Below are positions 4,472 through 5,622 of a stretch of 5,622 bases of DNA, in pieces. Source of the DNA: Moraxellaceae bacterium (GTDB lineage Bacteria > Pseudomonadota > Gammaproteobacteria > Pseudomonadales > Moraxellaceae). The translations under genes and the position numbers were made by a program. How positions within the stretch are numbered: position 1 is the stretch's first letter; every line of letters starts with the position of its first letter. The stretch covers positions 1-5,622 of the forward strand of contig JAUXNL010000257.1 in assembly GCA_030684415.1 (NCBI GenBank), read 5' to 3'. The notes under the pieces were generated by a model that was not told where the DNA came from, did not search any database, and saw nothing but the letters and a program-made list of their open reading frames with translations.

Positions 4472-5317
4472 ATGAATATCCGTTTCTATCGCACGTTCTG
4501 GGGCGCGCGTGGCGGCTATGCCGACTTTGCCGCTGAAGCCAAGGCCGACGGTTACGATGGTCTTGAAGTGCCGGTTCCTGCCGAACCGGACAAGCAGGCC
4601 GCCTTGCGTGCGGCACTGGACGAGCACGGCTTCGATCTGATTGCGGAAATCTGCACGGCCGGCAGTTATGTGCCCGACCGCCGCGCGAGCCCCGCACAGC
4701 ATCTGGATGATTTTTCACGCAAGCTGGAACGCATCGAAGCCTTCGGCGCGCGACAGATCAATTGCATGGCCGGTTGTGATGCCTGGCCGCTGGCACAGTC
4801 AGTCGATTTCTTCGGCAAGGCGATAGCGTTGGCGCAAACGGCCGGCATTCCCATCAGCTTTGAAACCCACCGCTCGCGCACGCTGTTCAATCCCTGGGTC
4901 ACCCGTGACATGGTGCTGGCGTTACCGGATTTGTACCTGACCTGTGATTTCAGCCACTGGTGCGTGGTTTGCGAACGCCTGATCGATACCGAGGCAGACG
5001 TGCTGGAGATTGTTGCGCCGCGGGCGCGGCACATTCATGGCCGTGTCGGTTACGACCAAGGGCCGCAGGTGCCGCATCCGGCGGCCCCTGAGCATGCCGC
5101 TGCACTGGCGGCGCACCAACGCTGGTGGGAGTTGTGTTGGGCAAGCATGCAGGCCGCAGGATTGACAGTGTGCACGCTGACGCCCGAGTTCGGCCCCGAC
5201 GGCTACTTGCATGAGCAACCATTTACCGGCATGCCGGTTGCTGATCTGCGCCAGATCAATCGCTGGATGCTGCAAACCGAACGCGCGCATTTTTCGCGCT
5301 GGCAACAGGCCCATTGA
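4472..5317 (+). CDS. Sugar phosphate isomerase/epimerase family protein (xylose isomerase-like TIM barrel)
   Basis: Cytoplasmic 281-aa TIM-barrel protein of the AP-endonuclease-2/xylose-isomerase-like superfamily, whose members isomerise, epimerise or cleave sugars and related hydroxy or keto compounds at a divalent metal. It begins on the first barrel strand (MNIRFYRTFWG) and shows GYDGLEV (27-33). Candidate metal ligands are spaced as usual: Glu131 in SFETHRSR, Asp159 and His162 in TCDFSHW, His187 or His189 in RHIHGRVGYDQGPQV, and Glu239 in LTPEFGP. Family length is usually 260-300 aa, so it looks complete. GAGGTG, overlapping the desaturase stop, serves as ribosome binding site for ATG 4472, suggesting coupled translation. 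The exact reaction cannot be told from sequence. Pairing with a desaturase-like enzyme is unusual and may mean a small-molecule rather than a central sugar substrate. Confidence 0.88.
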   Translation: MNIRFYRTFWGARGGYADFAAEAKADGYDGLEVPVPAEPDKQAALRAALDEHGFDLIAEICTAGSYVPDRRASPAQHLDDFSRKLERIEAFGARQINCMAGCDAWPLAQSVDFFGKAIALAQTAGIPISFETHRSRTLFNPWVTRDMVLALPDLYLTCDFSHWCVVCERLIDTEADVLEIVAPRARHIHGRVGYDQGPQVPHPAAPEHAAALAAHQRWWELCWASMQAAGLTVCTLTPEFGPDGYLHEQPFTGMPVADLRQINRWMLQTERAHFSRWQQAH

Positions 5318-5320
5318 TCG

Positions 5321-5622
5321 ATGTCAGTTCACATTCCTGTGCTGGTGTTGATGGCCTCTTCAATGCTGTGGGGCTTGGTCTGGTGGCCACTGAAGCAGCT
5401 TTCTGCGCAGGGCCTCACTGGCATCCCGCTGGTGTTTGTCGCCTATGGCAGTGTGGGCGTACTGCTGTTGCCGCTGCTGGCATGGCAGGCCAAGCATTGG
5501 TGGCCGTATAAAAATCGTTTGCTCTTGGTGTTGGTGTGCGGTGGCGTGGCCAATATCGCTTTTCCGGTCAGCATGATTTACGGCGATGTCATTCGCAGTA
5601 TGGTGTTGTTTTATCTGCTACC
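5321..5622 (+). CDS. EamA/DMT-family transporter (partial, N-terminal 100 aa)
   Basis: N-terminal third of a drug/metabolite transporter superfamily protein; it runs off the right edge. It begins MSVHIPVLVLMASSMLWGLV, the typical first helix with a Trp-Gly pair (W17, G18). Further hydrophobic segments are near 35-55, 67-87 and from about 93 to the edge. Complete members usually have about 300 aa and ten helices in two EamA repeats, and they commonly export or exchange small metabolites across the inner membrane. ATG 5321 lies 3 nt after the isomerase stop with no strong ribosome binding site, so translation is probably coupled. Its place in the unit suggests it moves the substrate or product of the two enzymes before it; that is inference. 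A related frame from 5314 is only a shadow. Confidence 0.88.
   Translation, partial: MSVHIPVLVLMASSMLWGLVWWPLKQLSAQGLTGIPLVFVAYGSVGVLLLPLLAWQAKHWWPYKNRLLLVLVCGGVANIAFPVSMIYGDVIRSMVLFYLL

Overview
The window looks like chromosomal DNA from a proteobacterium, probably gamma- or beta-. The reasons are moderately high GC, dense operons with ATGA overlaps, strong GAGGAG-type ribosome binding sites and -24/-12 (sigma54) promoter-like sequences. It holds two divergent operons separated by an intergenic region of about 650 bp that carries most of the regulation. I see no mobile element, CRISPR array, tRNA or rRNA.

Left operon, minus strand, about 3100 down to 1. A guanidine-I riboswitch (ykkC-yxkD leader, 2936-3055) is followed by a possible 26-codon leader ORF. 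Next come an ABC permease (1968-2795), an ABC ATPase (1154-1957), the DUF1989 protein UAAP1 (423-1157) and the start of a second DUF1989 protein, UAAP2, which runs off the left edge (1-341). Such clusters are often labelled urea carboxylase/urea amidolyase-associated. The riboswitch and the paired DUF1989 genes instead point to guanidine uptake and assimilation: guanidine carboxylase, then carboxyguanidine deiminase (the UAAP1/UAAP2 pair), then allophanate hydrolase. The carboxylase and hydrolase genes would lie beyond the left edge. No substrate-binding protein gene sits between riboswitch and permease, where it is usually found.

Intergenic control region, about 2873-3448. Besides the riboswitch there is a sigma54-like promoter pointing left (GG 3127-3126, GC 3115-3114) and a better one pointing right (GG 3295-3296, GC 3307-3308). 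An NtrC-like palindrome (3214-3230) lies between them, about 100-120 bp upstream of each predicted start. If real, both operons answer to nitrogen limitation, and only the left one also answers to guanidine.

Right operon, plus strand, 3449 to beyond 5622. It encodes a membrane di-iron fatty-acid-desaturase-like enzyme with three intact histidine boxes, a xylose-isomerase-like TIM-barrel protein (sugar phosphate isomerase/epimerase family) and the N-terminal third of an EamA/DMT-family membrane transporter. The genes are 9 and 3 nt apart, so they are probably one transcription unit. Their joint function is not recognised. The shared control region is the only evidence linking them to nitrogen or guanidine metabolism, and this is the most open question in the window.
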